Positions 26,307-35,523 of a stretch of DNA of 64,000 nt are shown here, piece after piece (positions within the stretch are counted from its first letter, which is position 1; each line of letters begins with the position of its first letter). Origin of the DNA: Actinomycetes bacterium (GTDB lineage: Bacteria; Actinomycetota; Acidimicrobiia; Acidimicrobiales; Ilumatobacteraceae); contig JAKOUY010000016.1 of the NCBI GenBank assembly GCA_029782355.1, positions 62,001 through 126,000 of the forward strand, written 5' to 3'. The notes beneath the pieces are model-generated. The model did no database searches. It was given only the letters and a program-made list of their open reading frames with translations, and was not told the DNA's origin. A program made the position numbers and the translations under genes.

Positions 26307-27223
26307 CGGCGGTGTCCCGTCCCCCCACTGACGACCGGGGTCAGGGTCAGGCCGGCGTGGTCGACCAGGTCGCCCGCTCCGTGGACGGCACGGTGTCCGA
26401 GCACCCGTGGATCGAGCGCCTGGCCCGCATCGGGTGGTACGCGAAAGGGCTCGTCTACCTGCTGATGGGCGTCGCCGCCTGGACGGTCGCCCACCATCCG
26501 TCGACGTCCGGCCAGACCGCCTCCCCCCAGGGTGCGCTGCAGCGCGTCTCGCAGACGCCGGGCGGCCGTGCCCTGCTGGCGGTGCTGGGCGCCGGCCTGG
26601 TCCTGTACGCCGTGTGGCGGCTGCTCAGCGTGGCGGCGATGCGTGGGAGGACCGGCCGGGACCACCTCAATCGGGTCGGCTACACCCTGTCCGGGCTGTT
26701 CTACGCCGGACTGGCGGTGACCGCACTGCGCAGCGCGGTGCGCCACTCGACCCCCCGTGACACGAACACGATCGAGCGCCTCTCCCGGCGGCTGATGGCC
26801 AACGGGGCCGGGCGGGTCGTGCTGATCGTGGCCGGCGTCGTGGTCCTCGCCGTCGGGGTGTTCTTCGTGGTCAAGGCGGTGACCGGCCGCTACACCGACA
26901 ACCTGGCCGGCGTATCCGACGACGAGGGCGCCAACCGCGGCCATGCCCGCCTGCTGTGGTGGCTCGGCCTGGTCGGGTGGACGGCGCGTGGCATCGTCAC
27001 CGGACTGGTGGGCTGGTTCGTGCTGCGCGCCGCGTGGACCTACGACCCGGCTGAGGCGCACGGATTCGACGGGGCGCTGCGCCAGAGTGCCGACACCGAC
27101 CTCGGCCGGATCCTGGTCACGGTCGTCGCCGTCGGGCTGATGGTCTACGGCCTCTACTGCGTGTTCAGCGCCGGTCGGCGCACCATCGCCCAGCAGGGCT
27201 CCGGCTTGGCAGGACGGTCGTGA
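26303..27223 (+). CDS. DUF1206 membrane protein
   Basis: A 306-aa protein with six transmembrane helices arranged as three repeats of a helix pair: RIGWYAKGLVYLLMGVAAW, then NRVGYTLSGLFYAGLAVTAL, then WWLGLVGWTARGIVTGLVGW. Each repeat begins with a (R/N)xGWxA/Y-Gx(V/I/L)Y-like turn, the DUF1206 pattern. Function is unknown. Four-base overlaps on both sides (ATGA upstream, GTGA downstream) place it firmly between two PAP2 phosphatases, which suggests a role in the same lipid process. Confidence 0.8.
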   Translation: MTAVSRPPTDDRGQGQAGVVDQVARSVDGTVSEHPWIERLARIGWYAKGLVYLLMGVAAWTVAHHPSTSGQTASPQGALQRVSQTPGGRALLAVLGAGLVLYAVWRLLSVAAMRGRTGRDHLNRVGYTLSGLFYAGLAVTALRSAVRHSTPRDTNTIERLSRRLMANGAGRVVLIVAGVVVLAVGVFFVVKAVTGRYTDNLAGVSDDEGANRGHARLLWWLGLVGWTARGIVTGLVGWFVLRAAWTYDPAEAHGFDGALRQSADTDLGRILVTVVAVGLMVYGLYCVFSAGRRTIAQQGSGLAGRS

Positions 27224-28101
27224 TCGTCGCCGTGGTGCTGGCCGCCGCGGCCGCGGCCACCGCGCTGCTGGTCGGCGGCAATGCGGTGGTCGGCCGTCGA
27301 CCGCGCCCGTTGGACACCGAGCGGCAGGAGCGCTGGCTGGTGTCCAAGGCCCCTGGCCGGTGGCAGCCGGCGCTGCGGGCCGTCGATCGCCGGGTGGCCG
27401 GCGGGGTCATCGTCGCCGCCTCCTTCGCCACGGTGACCGTGGGCGCGCTGATCGTCGGATGGGTGCTGCAGTCCGTGGACAACCACGAGGGGTTCGCCCG
27501 GTGGGACCGCTCGGCGGCGCAGTGGGGCGCCGATCATTCGACCCGCCAGAGCGAGCGGATCCTTCGGCAGATCACCAACCTCGGCGGGACGCCCGTGCTG
27601 GTCGGGCTGCTCGGCCTGACCGGCCTGTACCTGGTGGTCGTTCGCAAGCGCGGCTGGGGAGTGCTCGGCTACCTGGCCATCGTGGCCATCGGCTCGCTGA
27701 CCATCAACAACATCCTCAAGGCGCTGGTGAACCGGCCGCGGCCGGACATCCACCGGGTGTACAACCCGATCGGGTCGTCGTTCCCGTCCGGGCACTCGGC
27801 CGCCGCGGCATCGGGGTGGATGGCGCTGGCGATGGTGGTGTTCGCCCTGTCCGCCCGGCGCTGGCGAATGGTCGGGGTCGTCGTGGCCGTGTTCGTCGCC
27901 CTGGTGGTGGCGGCCAGCCGGGTGCTGCTCGGCGTGCACTGGTTGACCGACGTGATCGCCGGGCTCACCGTCGGCTGGACGTGGGTGGCGCTGGTGACCA
28001 TCGCCTTCGGCGGGCGCTTGCTGAGGTTCGGTGAGCCGGCTCAACGAGTCGCCGCCGGCGCCACCGCGCCCATCGAACCGCGACCACGGGAGGACGCATG
28101 A
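27220..28101 (+). CDS. PAP2-family membrane phosphatase, copy 2
   Basis: A 293-aa protein with about six transmembrane helices and an N-terminal helix absent from copy 1. PAP2 motifs are VNRPRPDIH, SSFPSGHSAAA and SRVLLGVHWLTDV, all intact. The GTG start overlaps the DUF1206 stop (GTGA), and the stop overlaps the lipid-kinase start (ATGA). The long cytoplasmic C-terminal tail is not conserved-looking. Having a phosphatase beside a lipid kinase suggests a phosphorylation/dephosphorylation cycle on one lipid. Confidence 0.85.
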   Translation: MIVAVVLAAAAAATALLVGGNAVVGRRPRPLDTERQERWLVSKAPGRWQPALRAVDRRVAGGVIVAASFATVTVGALIVGWVLQSVDNHEGFARWDRSAAQWGADHSTRQSERILRQITNLGGTPVLVGLLGLTGLYLVVVRKRGWGVLGYLAIVAIGSLTINNILKALVNRPRPDIHRVYNPIGSSFPSGHSAAAASGWMALAMVVFALSARRWRMVGVVVAVFVALVVAASRVLLGVHWLTDVIAGLTVGWTWVALVTIAFGGRLLRFGEPAQRVAAGATAPIEPRPREDA

Positions 28102-29042
28102 CTGCCGCCAACGAGCGCCGGGCGGGGGCCGACGTCGCCGTCATCGTCAACCCGCAGAGCGGGTCCGCCGGAGACCAGGACGAACTGCGCCAGGCCTTCG
28201 CCGATGCCGGGACCACGCCGTGGTGGTTGCCGACCTCCGCCGACGACCCGGGAACCGGACAGGCCGAGCAGGCCGCTCGTGGCGGGTGTTCCACCGTGGT
28301 GGCCTGTGGCGGCGATGGCACGGTGCGCGCCGTGCTGCAGTCGGTCGCCGGAACCGACGTCGCCCTCGGCATCGTCCCCCGGGGCACGGGCAATCTGCTG
28401 GCGGCGAACCTCGAGCTGCCCACGGGTCTCGACGCGGTGGGCACCGCCGTCCACGGCGACGTCCGCCAGATGGACGTCGGCGTGGTCAACGGCGAGCGCT
28501 TCGCCGTGATGGCCGGGATCGGGTTCGACGCCTTGATGGTGCGCGACGCCCCGGGAGCCCTGAAGCAACGGCTCGGCAGCGCTGCGTACGTGGTCTCGGC
28601 GGTGCGGCACCTGGCGTCGATGCGCTCCAAGGTGTTCGGCGCCAGCGTGGAGATCGACGGCCGGCCGAGTTGGCACGGCCGGACCGTGATGGTGCTGGTC
28701 GGCAACTGCGGCACCGTCTCCGGGGGGCTGGAGGTGTTCCCCGACGCTCGCCGCGACGACGGGATCCTCGACGTGGCGGTGCTCACCGCCCACGGGCTGC
28801 GCCAGTGGCTCACCGTCGGCTGGCGGCTCCTGCGCAACCGCCCGCAGTCGCCGCGGATGGTCACCCGCCGTCGTGGCGCCTCGGTCACGGTGCACACCTC
28901 GCACCCCGTCGTCTACGAGCTGGACGGCGAGGTCCGTCACCCCACCACCCGGCTGGACTGCTCGGTGGAGGCCGGGGCGCTGCGGGTCCACCTGCCCGCA
29001 CCCCCGTCAAACGACGCGGAACCTACGCGAGATCGGCGCTGA
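28098..29042 (+). CDS. Diacylglycerol-kinase-family lipid kinase (YegS/DagK-like)
   Basis: A 314-aa soluble kinase. It has AVIVNPQSGSAG at the N-terminus, the ATP-binding VVACGGDGTVRAVLQ (GGDGT at about 72-76), GIVPRGTGNLLAANL, GIGFDALMV and a C-terminal beta domain with LDVAVLTAHG and VYELDGEV. The family phosphorylates diacylglycerol, sphingosine or other lipid alcohols. It is the last gene of the PhoD-PAP2-DUF1206-PAP2 run and is coupled to the previous gene by ATGA. Confidence 0.87.
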   Translation: MTAANERRAGADVAVIVNPQSGSAGDQDELRQAFADAGTTPWWLPTSADDPGTGQAEQAARGGCSTVVACGGDGTVRAVLQSVAGTDVALGIVPRGTGNLLAANLELPTGLDAVGTAVHGDVRQMDVGVVNGERFAVMAGIGFDALMVRDAPGALKQRLGSAAYVVSAVRHLASMRSKVFGASVEIDGRPSWHGRTVMVLVGNCGTVSGGLEVFPDARRDDGILDVAVLTAHGLRQWLTVGWRLLRNRPQSPRMVTRRRGASVTVHTSHPVVYELDGEVRHPTTRLDCSVEAGALRVHLPAPPSNDAEPTRDRR

Positions 29043-29654
29043 TCGACGCGAGCCGCACTCGGCGGGCAGCCGCCGCCGACCCGTCTCCGTAGCGTGGCGG
29101 CGAGGCAACCATCCTCGGCTCCCGGCGACCATCAGGCGCGACGGGTGGTCGTCGATGGCCTCTGAGCGGCGGGTTGCTCCGGCTCCCGGGTGGCGAGTCC
29201 TTCGTCATCGGGCCATCCGGCCGGTGCCAGTGCCCAGGCGCCGGCCGGAGGTCCCCGTCGCTCGCCCGCACCGCGCCCCGGTACCGCCCCGCGGACCCGG
29301 TTCGGCCGGGCCGCGGGGTCAGTGGGGCTCGATCTCGCCGTCGGGGCGCAGGTGGTCGGCGGAGGCGGCCGTGGAGTCCGCCGCGGCCGGTTGGCCCGCC
29401 TCGGCCAGACGGGTGCGGCTGCCCAGCAGGCCCGCTCCGGTGGCCCCGACGAGGGCCAGCAGCCGGCGGCGGTTGAGCCGGGCCAGCTCGAGTCGGTTGG
29501 CGGGAAGACCGGTGGCCATCGGTCCATCGTGACCAGCGCGGCCGTCGAGGGCAAGCCGATTGCCGGCTTCTCACCGAACTCCAACGTGTGCGCGCTCGGC
29601 GGGCCGTCGGCAACGATGTTGAGTCGATGACGCGCAGGATCTTGGTCGGCCAGG
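29043..29654. other. Long intergenic region between lipid and heat-shock operons
   Basis: About 610 bp with no plus-strand gene. The only coding candidate is a small minus-strand Tat-like frame (29319-29519, listed separately). I see no tRNA, riboswitch or strong hairpin. The right end leads into the dnaK promoter. Confidence 0.5.
29319..29519 (-). CDS. Small Tat-signal-like peptide (uncertain)
   Basis: A 66-aa frame whose N-terminal half is LARLNRRRLLALVGATGAGL, an arginine-rich start followed by a hydrophobic Ala/Gly/Leu stretch, as in Tat signal peptides or single membrane anchors. The remaining 30 residues are Ala/Asp-rich and charged. No ribosome-binding site is convincing before ATG 29519. 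It lies alone in a long intergenic region; it may be a truncated exported protein or a chance frame. Confidence 0.3.
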   Translation of the reverse strand: MATGLPANRLELARLNRRRLLALVGATGAGLLGSRTRLAEAGQPAAADSTAASADHLRPDGEIEPH

Positions 29655-29683
29655 TTGACGCTGCACGACCCTCCCCCTAAACT
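29655..29683 (+). promoter_or_regulatory. dnaK promoter (-35/-10)
   Basis: TTGACG (29655-29660) and TAAACT (29678-29683) with 17-bp spacing form a good sigma-70-type promoter. Its -10 box overlaps the left arm of the HAIR operator, explaining repression by HspR. The dnaK start codon is 45 bp downstream. Confidence 0.7.
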
Positions 29684-29702
29684 TGCGTCACATCCACTCA
29701 AG
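29682..29702 (+). promoter_or_regulatory. HAIR operator for HspR
   Basis: CTTGCGT, a 7-bp spacer, then ACTCAAG. The known actinobacterial HAIR consensus is CTTGAGT-N7-ACTCAAG, so only one base of fourteen differs. It lies immediately upstream of dnaK and overlaps the -10 box; the cognate repressor gene hspR ends the operon, giving autoregulation. Confidence 0.88.
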
Positions 29703-29728
29703 TTTTCCACGAGGAGCACACGTCCACC

Positions 29729-31581
<1,853 letters not shown>

Positions 31582-31585
<4 letters not shown>

Positions 31586-32172
31586 GTTCGATGGACCCCT
31601 CGCACGACGACGAGCTCGACCCGGGCGTCGAGCGAGCCAGCGAGATCGAGGACGTCACCGGTGGGGTCGAGCGCCCTGCCGGTGACGCCGGCATCGTCGA
31701 CGTCGACGGCACCGGTGACGGAGCCGACGAAGCGGCCGAGGCCGTCGAGCACGACGTCGACGCGCTGCTGGCCGAGCGGGACAGCTTCAAGGACACCGCC
31801 CTGCGGCTGCAGGCCGACTTCGAGAACTATCGCAAGCGGGTCACCGCCCAACATGCCGACGACGTCCAGCGGGCCACCGGCCGGTTGGCCGAGGCCCTCC
31901 TGCCGGTGCTCGACGCCTGCGAGGCGGCGTTCCTGGCCCACCCGGCGGAGATCGAGCCGCTGTTCAACCTGCTGCTCGGCGAGTTGCGCAAGCAGGGGTT
32001 GGAGGCCATGCACCTGGACGGCCAGCCGTTCGACCCGACCCTGGCCGAGGCCGTCCTGCACGAGCCGGGCGACGAGGCCGGCGCCGGACCGGTGGTCGCC
32101 GAGGTGCTGCGCAGCGGGTACACGTGGAAGGGTCGGGTCCTGCGCCCGGCCATGGTCAAGGTCGCCGGCTGA
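31582..32172 (+). CDS. grpE: Nucleotide exchange factor GrpE
   Basis: A 196-aa protein that releases ADP from DnaK. The N-terminal 60 residues are acidic and disordered. The coiled coil carries [20 protein letters not shown] and NYRKRV, and the C-terminal beta domain contains [19 protein letters not shown] 31582 overlaps the dnaK stop (GTGA); ATG 31591, three codons in, is an alternative. The gap to dnaJ is 42 bp and holds GGAGGTGAG before dnaJ. Confidence 0.93.
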
Positions 32173-32214
32173 CGGCCGGGCGGCGCGGTGGGCGAGCGAT
32201 GGAGGTGAGACCCG

Positions 32215-33342
32215 ATGGCGCCACAACGTGACTGGTTCGACAAGGACTACTACCGGATCCTCGGGGTCGCCGAGAGCGCCACGCCGAAGGAGATCACCAA
32301 GGCCTATCGCAAGCTGGCCCGGGAGAACCACCCGGATACGCATCCCGGGGACGCCGCCGCCGAGGAGCGCTTCAAGGAGGCCAGCGCGGCCTACGACGTC
32401 CTCGGCGACGAGGAGAAGCGAACGGAGTACGACGAGGTCCGTCGCCTGGGACCGATCGGGTTCCCGGGCGGTGGGGGCGGCCCGGACCACGGTCCGTACA
32501 ACTTCAACGTCGGGGCCGACGGCCTGGGCGACCTGCTCGGGCAGATGTTCGGCCGCGGTCGCGGCAGCGGGCGGGGACGCGGCGGCTCGGCCGGTGCGGG
32601 TCCGCAGCGCGGCGACGACCTGGCCGCGTCGTTGACCCTCGAGTTCGCCGACGCGGCACGCGGCGTCACGACCACGCTGTACCTGACCAGTGACGCCGAG
32701 TGCGGCACGTGCCATGGCAGCGGGGCTCGCCCCGGCACGACCCCCACGGTGTGCTCGGCCTGCGGTGGCCGTGGCGTGGTCGACGACAACCAGGGGTTCT
32801 TCTCCTTCTCCTCCCCGTGCCGCAGCTGCGGTGGGCGGGGCGTGGTGATCGAGTCCCCGTGCCCGAACTGCCACGGGTCGGGCACCGAACACCGGGCCCG
32901 CGAGGTCCAGGTGCGGATCCCGGCCGGCGTGGCCGACGGGCAGACCATCCGGCTGCCCGGGCGCGGCGGTCCGGGGCGCAACGGCGGGCCGGCCGGCGAC
33001 CTGCTCGTCGAGTGCCACGTCACCCATCACCCGCTGTTCGGCCGGCAGGGCAACAACCTCACCGTCAAGGTGCCGGTCACCTTCGCCGAGGCCGCCCTCG
33101 GCGCCGACATCGACGTGCCCACCCTCGAGGGGCCGCGGGTCACGCTACGGCTCCGACCGGGGACGGCCAGCGGGTCCAAGCACCGGGTCAAGGGCAAGGG
33201 CATCGCCACCAAGAAGACCACCGGCGACCTGATCGTCACCGTCGACGTGCAGGTCCCGACCTCGCTCACCGACGCGCAGCGTCACGCCGTGGAGGCCTAC
33301 GCTGCGGCCACCACCACCTCGCCACGAGCCGGGATGGGCTGA
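32215..33342 (+). CDS. dnaJ: Co-chaperone DnaJ (Hsp40)
   Basis: A 375-aa type I J-protein that stimulates DnaK ATP hydrolysis. The J domain (about 8-75) has the HPD tripeptide at 39-41. A Gly-rich linker GGGGG/GRGRGSGRGRG follows. The zinc domain holds four CxxCxGxG units: CGTCHGSG, CSACGGRG, CRSCGGRG and CPNCHGSG. The C-terminal substrate domain contains VRIPAGVADGQTIRLPGRGG and HRVKGKG. It is separated by 3 bp from hspR. Confidence 0.97.
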   Translation: MAPQRDWFDKDYYRILGVAESATPKEITKAYRKLARENHPDTHPGDAAAEERFKEASAAYDVLGDEEKRTEYDEVRRLGPIGFPGGGGGPDHGPYNFNVGADGLGDLLGQMFGRGRGSGRGRGGSAGAGPQRGDDLAASLTLEFADAARGVTTTLYLTSDAECGTCHGSGARPGTTPTVCSACGGRGVVDDNQGFFSFSSPCRSCGGRGVVIESPCPNCHGSGTEHRAREVQVRIPAGVADGQTIRLPGRGGPGRNGGPAGDLLVECHVTHHPLFGRQGNNLTVKVPVTFAEAALGADIDVPTLEGPRVTLRLRPGTASGSKHRVKGKGIATKKTTGDLIVTVDVQVPTSLTDAQRHAVEAYAAATTTSPRAGMG

Positions 33343-33345
33343 CCG

Positions 33346-33759
33346 ATGAACCCCGACGACCGCACCATGCGCCCCACCCACCGTTCCCAGCACCACGCCG
33401 TCTACGTCATCTCCGTGGCGGCCGAGCTGGCCGGCATGCACCCGCAGACGCTGCGGATCTACGAGCGCCGCGGCCTGGTCCGCCCGGCGCGCACCCAGGG
33501 CGGCAACCGCCGCTACAGCGACGTGGACATCGATCGCCTGCGGCGCATCGCCGAGCTGACGGCCGAGGGGATGAACCTCGAGGGCATCCGCCGGATCATC
33601 GAGATGGAGCGCGAGCTGATCGAGCTGCGCAGCGAGGTGGTCCGCCTGCGCCACCAGGTGATGGCCGCCCAGGCCGAGACCGAGCGGCGCCCGCCGCGGC
33701 GTGATCTCGTCCCGCTGCGCCAGGACGTCACCCTGTTCACCGACCGCCCCCTGCGCTGA
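33346..33759 (+). CDS. hspR: Heat-shock repressor HspR
   Basis: A 137-aa MerR-type regulator. The winged HTH spans about 22-60: VISVAAELAGMHPQTLRIYE, then RRGLVRPARTQGGNRRYSD. A dimerisation coiled coil follows (LIELRSEVVRLRHQVMAAQ). The family binds HAIR elements with DnaK as co-repressor. Its place at the end of the operon and the HAIR site before dnaK predict negative feedback: free DnaK keeps the operon silent, unfolded protein titrates DnaK and relieves repression. Confidence 0.95.
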   Translation: MNPDDRTMRPTHRSQHHAVYVISVAAELAGMHPQTLRIYERRGLVRPARTQGGNRRYSDVDIDRLRRIAELTAEGMNLEGIRRIIEMERELIELRSEVVRLRHQVMAAQAETERRPPRRDLVPLRQDVTLFTDRPLR

Positions 33760-33805
33760 TCCCGCCGATCGGTGCCGCCGCTGGGCCGGTCGACGCGATC
33801 GACGC

Positions 33806-34477
33806 TCACGGGGAATCGCGGTTCGCCGGCTCCTGCGAGGTGCAGATGCACAGTTCGTTGCCCTCGGCGTCGGCGAGGATCCACCATGACGGGGCGAAGC
33901 GCTCGCTGACCAGCCGGCCACCGGCGGCCAGCGCTGCAGCGACCCGGGCCTCGGCCAGCTCGGCGGGCACGTAGAGGTCGAGGTGGATGCGGTTGCGTTG
34001 CGGGCGGGGCTCGTCCGTCGGCTGGAACCACAGCACGGGGAGCTGCCCGCTGGGGTCCACCAATGCCCACCCCTCGGGATCGGCGGCCACCCCGAGGGCC
34101 GCTTCCCAGAACGGGCAGATCGCCCGGCGATCGACGGTGTCGATGCACACGGTCAGCACCGCGGGGGAGGCCGGCCGGGCCGGGTGACCAGCGGCCGCGG
34201 CGAGTTCGCTGATCGTCCGCGCCAGGCGCAGGTCGCGCCCGGTGATCCCATCGACGTCGTGGCTCGACAGGGCCAGGCCGACCCAGCCGTGGCGCAGGTC
34301 GATGTCCGGGTGATGGTCGGCCGCTTCGGCCGCGGCGCCGATCCGGGCCACCAGCGCCAGCGCGGCCGCGTAGCTGGCGGTGTCGTACCGAGTCCGCAAA
34401 GCCCGGCCGACGTGGCGCCAGTCGGCCAACCCGGCCGCCTCGATCTCCTCGGCGCTGAGCACGTCCGTGTGGTCCAT
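33806..34477 (-). CDS. Fusion of pterin carbinolamine dehydratase-like and VOC domains
   Basis: A 223-aa two-domain protein. Residues 1-98 look like 4a-hydroxytetrahydrobiopterin dehydratase: WRHVGRALRTRYDTASY, then the active-site HHPDI (55-59, usually HHPE/HHPD) and SSHDVDGITGRD (His73). Residues 105-223 are a VOC/glyoxalase-like domain (CIDTVDRRAICPFWEAALG, RIHLDLYVP, LADAEGNELCI). The pair may act on a pterin or on another carbinolamine. ATG 34477 is chosen because the upstream frame lacks protein character. It converges with hspR and lies next to the catabolic island. Confidence 0.72.
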   Translation of the reverse strand: MDHTDVLSAEEIEAAGLADWRHVGRALRTRYDTASYAAALALVARIGAAAEAADHHPDIDLRHGWVGLALSSHDVDGITGRDLRLARTISELAAAAGHPARPASPAVLTVCIDTVDRRAICPFWEAALGVAADPEGWALVDPSGQLPVLWFQPTDEPRPQRNRIHLDLYVPAELAEARVAAALAAGGRLVSERFAPSWWILADAEGNELCICTSQEPANRDSP

Positions 34478-34515
34478 CCGGTCATCCTCGCACGGTCCGG
34501 GCAGACGGCCGCCGG

Positions 34516-35523
34516 TCAGGAGGTCGGGGTCATGAACTCCAGCAGGCGGCGGCGCCACTCGACGCTGCACTTGTCGGCTTGCACGCTGACCAGCGTGGTC
34601 TGGTCGAGGGGGAGCACACCGGGCAGTTGCTGCAACATCCGCTTGTCCTCGGCACCGATGGCCAGATCGAAGGCCAGGATCTCCTCGGCCGGCACGGTGT
34701 GGTCGTCGTTGCGCCAGACGACGAACGTGAAGTACGAGGTGACGTCGTCGATCGGCGTCGACAGCAGCAGCAGGATGTGCTGCAACCCGGTGTGGTACTG
34801 GATGGTGCTGCGCACCGCCAGCGGCATGGTGAACCCGCTGGACATCCGCCGCTCGACGATCTCGGTGGTCTGACCGCTGGCGGCGTTGGCCAAGGCGTCG
34901 TTGCGCGCCCGGACCTCGTAGCGGTAGCCGAACCAACCGTGGTCCAGCGGGCCGAGCTCGACCTTGGGCACGCGGGTCTCCTGGGCGATGCCGAAGGTGC
35001 CGGTGTGGACGAACGGGAAGTGGGTGATGTCCAGGAAGTTGTCGGCCATGCGCGTCGCCGACACCTGCCAGACGTCGACGGGCGTGTTCAGCCGGCGGAA
35101 CGCCGGGTCGTCGTCCTCGGCGACCACCGGAACGTCGCCGGCCGGCGTCCCGACGCTCATCCACACCAGCCCGTAGCGCTCGGTGACCGGGAAGGTGGGC
35201 AGGTGGGCGCGCGGCGGTGGCGGCACGCCGTCGCTGGCCGAGGGGACCAGCACGCACCGCCCGCCGGCGCCGAAGCGCCAACCGTGATACGGGCACTCCA
35301 GCGTGCCGTCGACCATCGCACCGGGCGACAGCGGCGACTCGCGGTGCGGGCAGCGGTCCGGTGCCGCGACCACCGCACCCGCCGGGTCGCGATACAGCAC
35401 CGCGGCGCACCCGAGCAGGGTGACCGCCTGGGGACGCTCGCCGACGGCGTCCGCGCGGGCCACGGCGTACCAGGAGTTGCGCAGCGCGTCGTTGCTGCAC
35501 AGGACGGAGGTTGATGTCGACAT
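34516..35523 (-). CDS. Rieske non-heme iron oxygenase, alpha subunit (copy 1)
   Basis: A 335-aa VanA/demethylase-sized oxygenase. The Rieske 2Fe-2S site is CPHR (Cys58, His60) and CPYHGW (Cys77, His80). The mononuclear iron site is ADNFLDITHFPFVHTG with His168, His173 and an Asp at 161 or 165 as bridge. It resembles one-subunit O- or N-demethylases more than ring dioxygenases. A reductase partner gene is not in the window. The start codon at 35523 overlaps that of the divergent amidohydrolase. It is at the left edge of the catabolic island. Confidence 0.85.
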   Translation of the reverse strand: MSTSTSVLCSNDALRNSWYAVARADAVGERPQAVTLLGCAAVLYRDPAGAVVAAPDRCPHRESPLSPGAMVDGTLECPYHGWRFGAGGRCVLVPSASDGVPPPPRAHLPTFPVTERYGLVWMSVGTPAGDVPVVAEDDDPAFRRLNTPVDVWQVSATRMADNFLDITHFPFVHTGTFGIAQETRVPKVELGPLDHGWFGYRYEVRARNDALANAASGQTTEIVERRMSSGFTMPLAVRSTIQYHTGLQHILLLLSTPIDDVTSYFTFVVWRNDDHTVPAEEILAFDLAIGAEDKRMLQQLPGVLPLDQTTLVSVQADKCSVEWRRRLLEFMTPTS

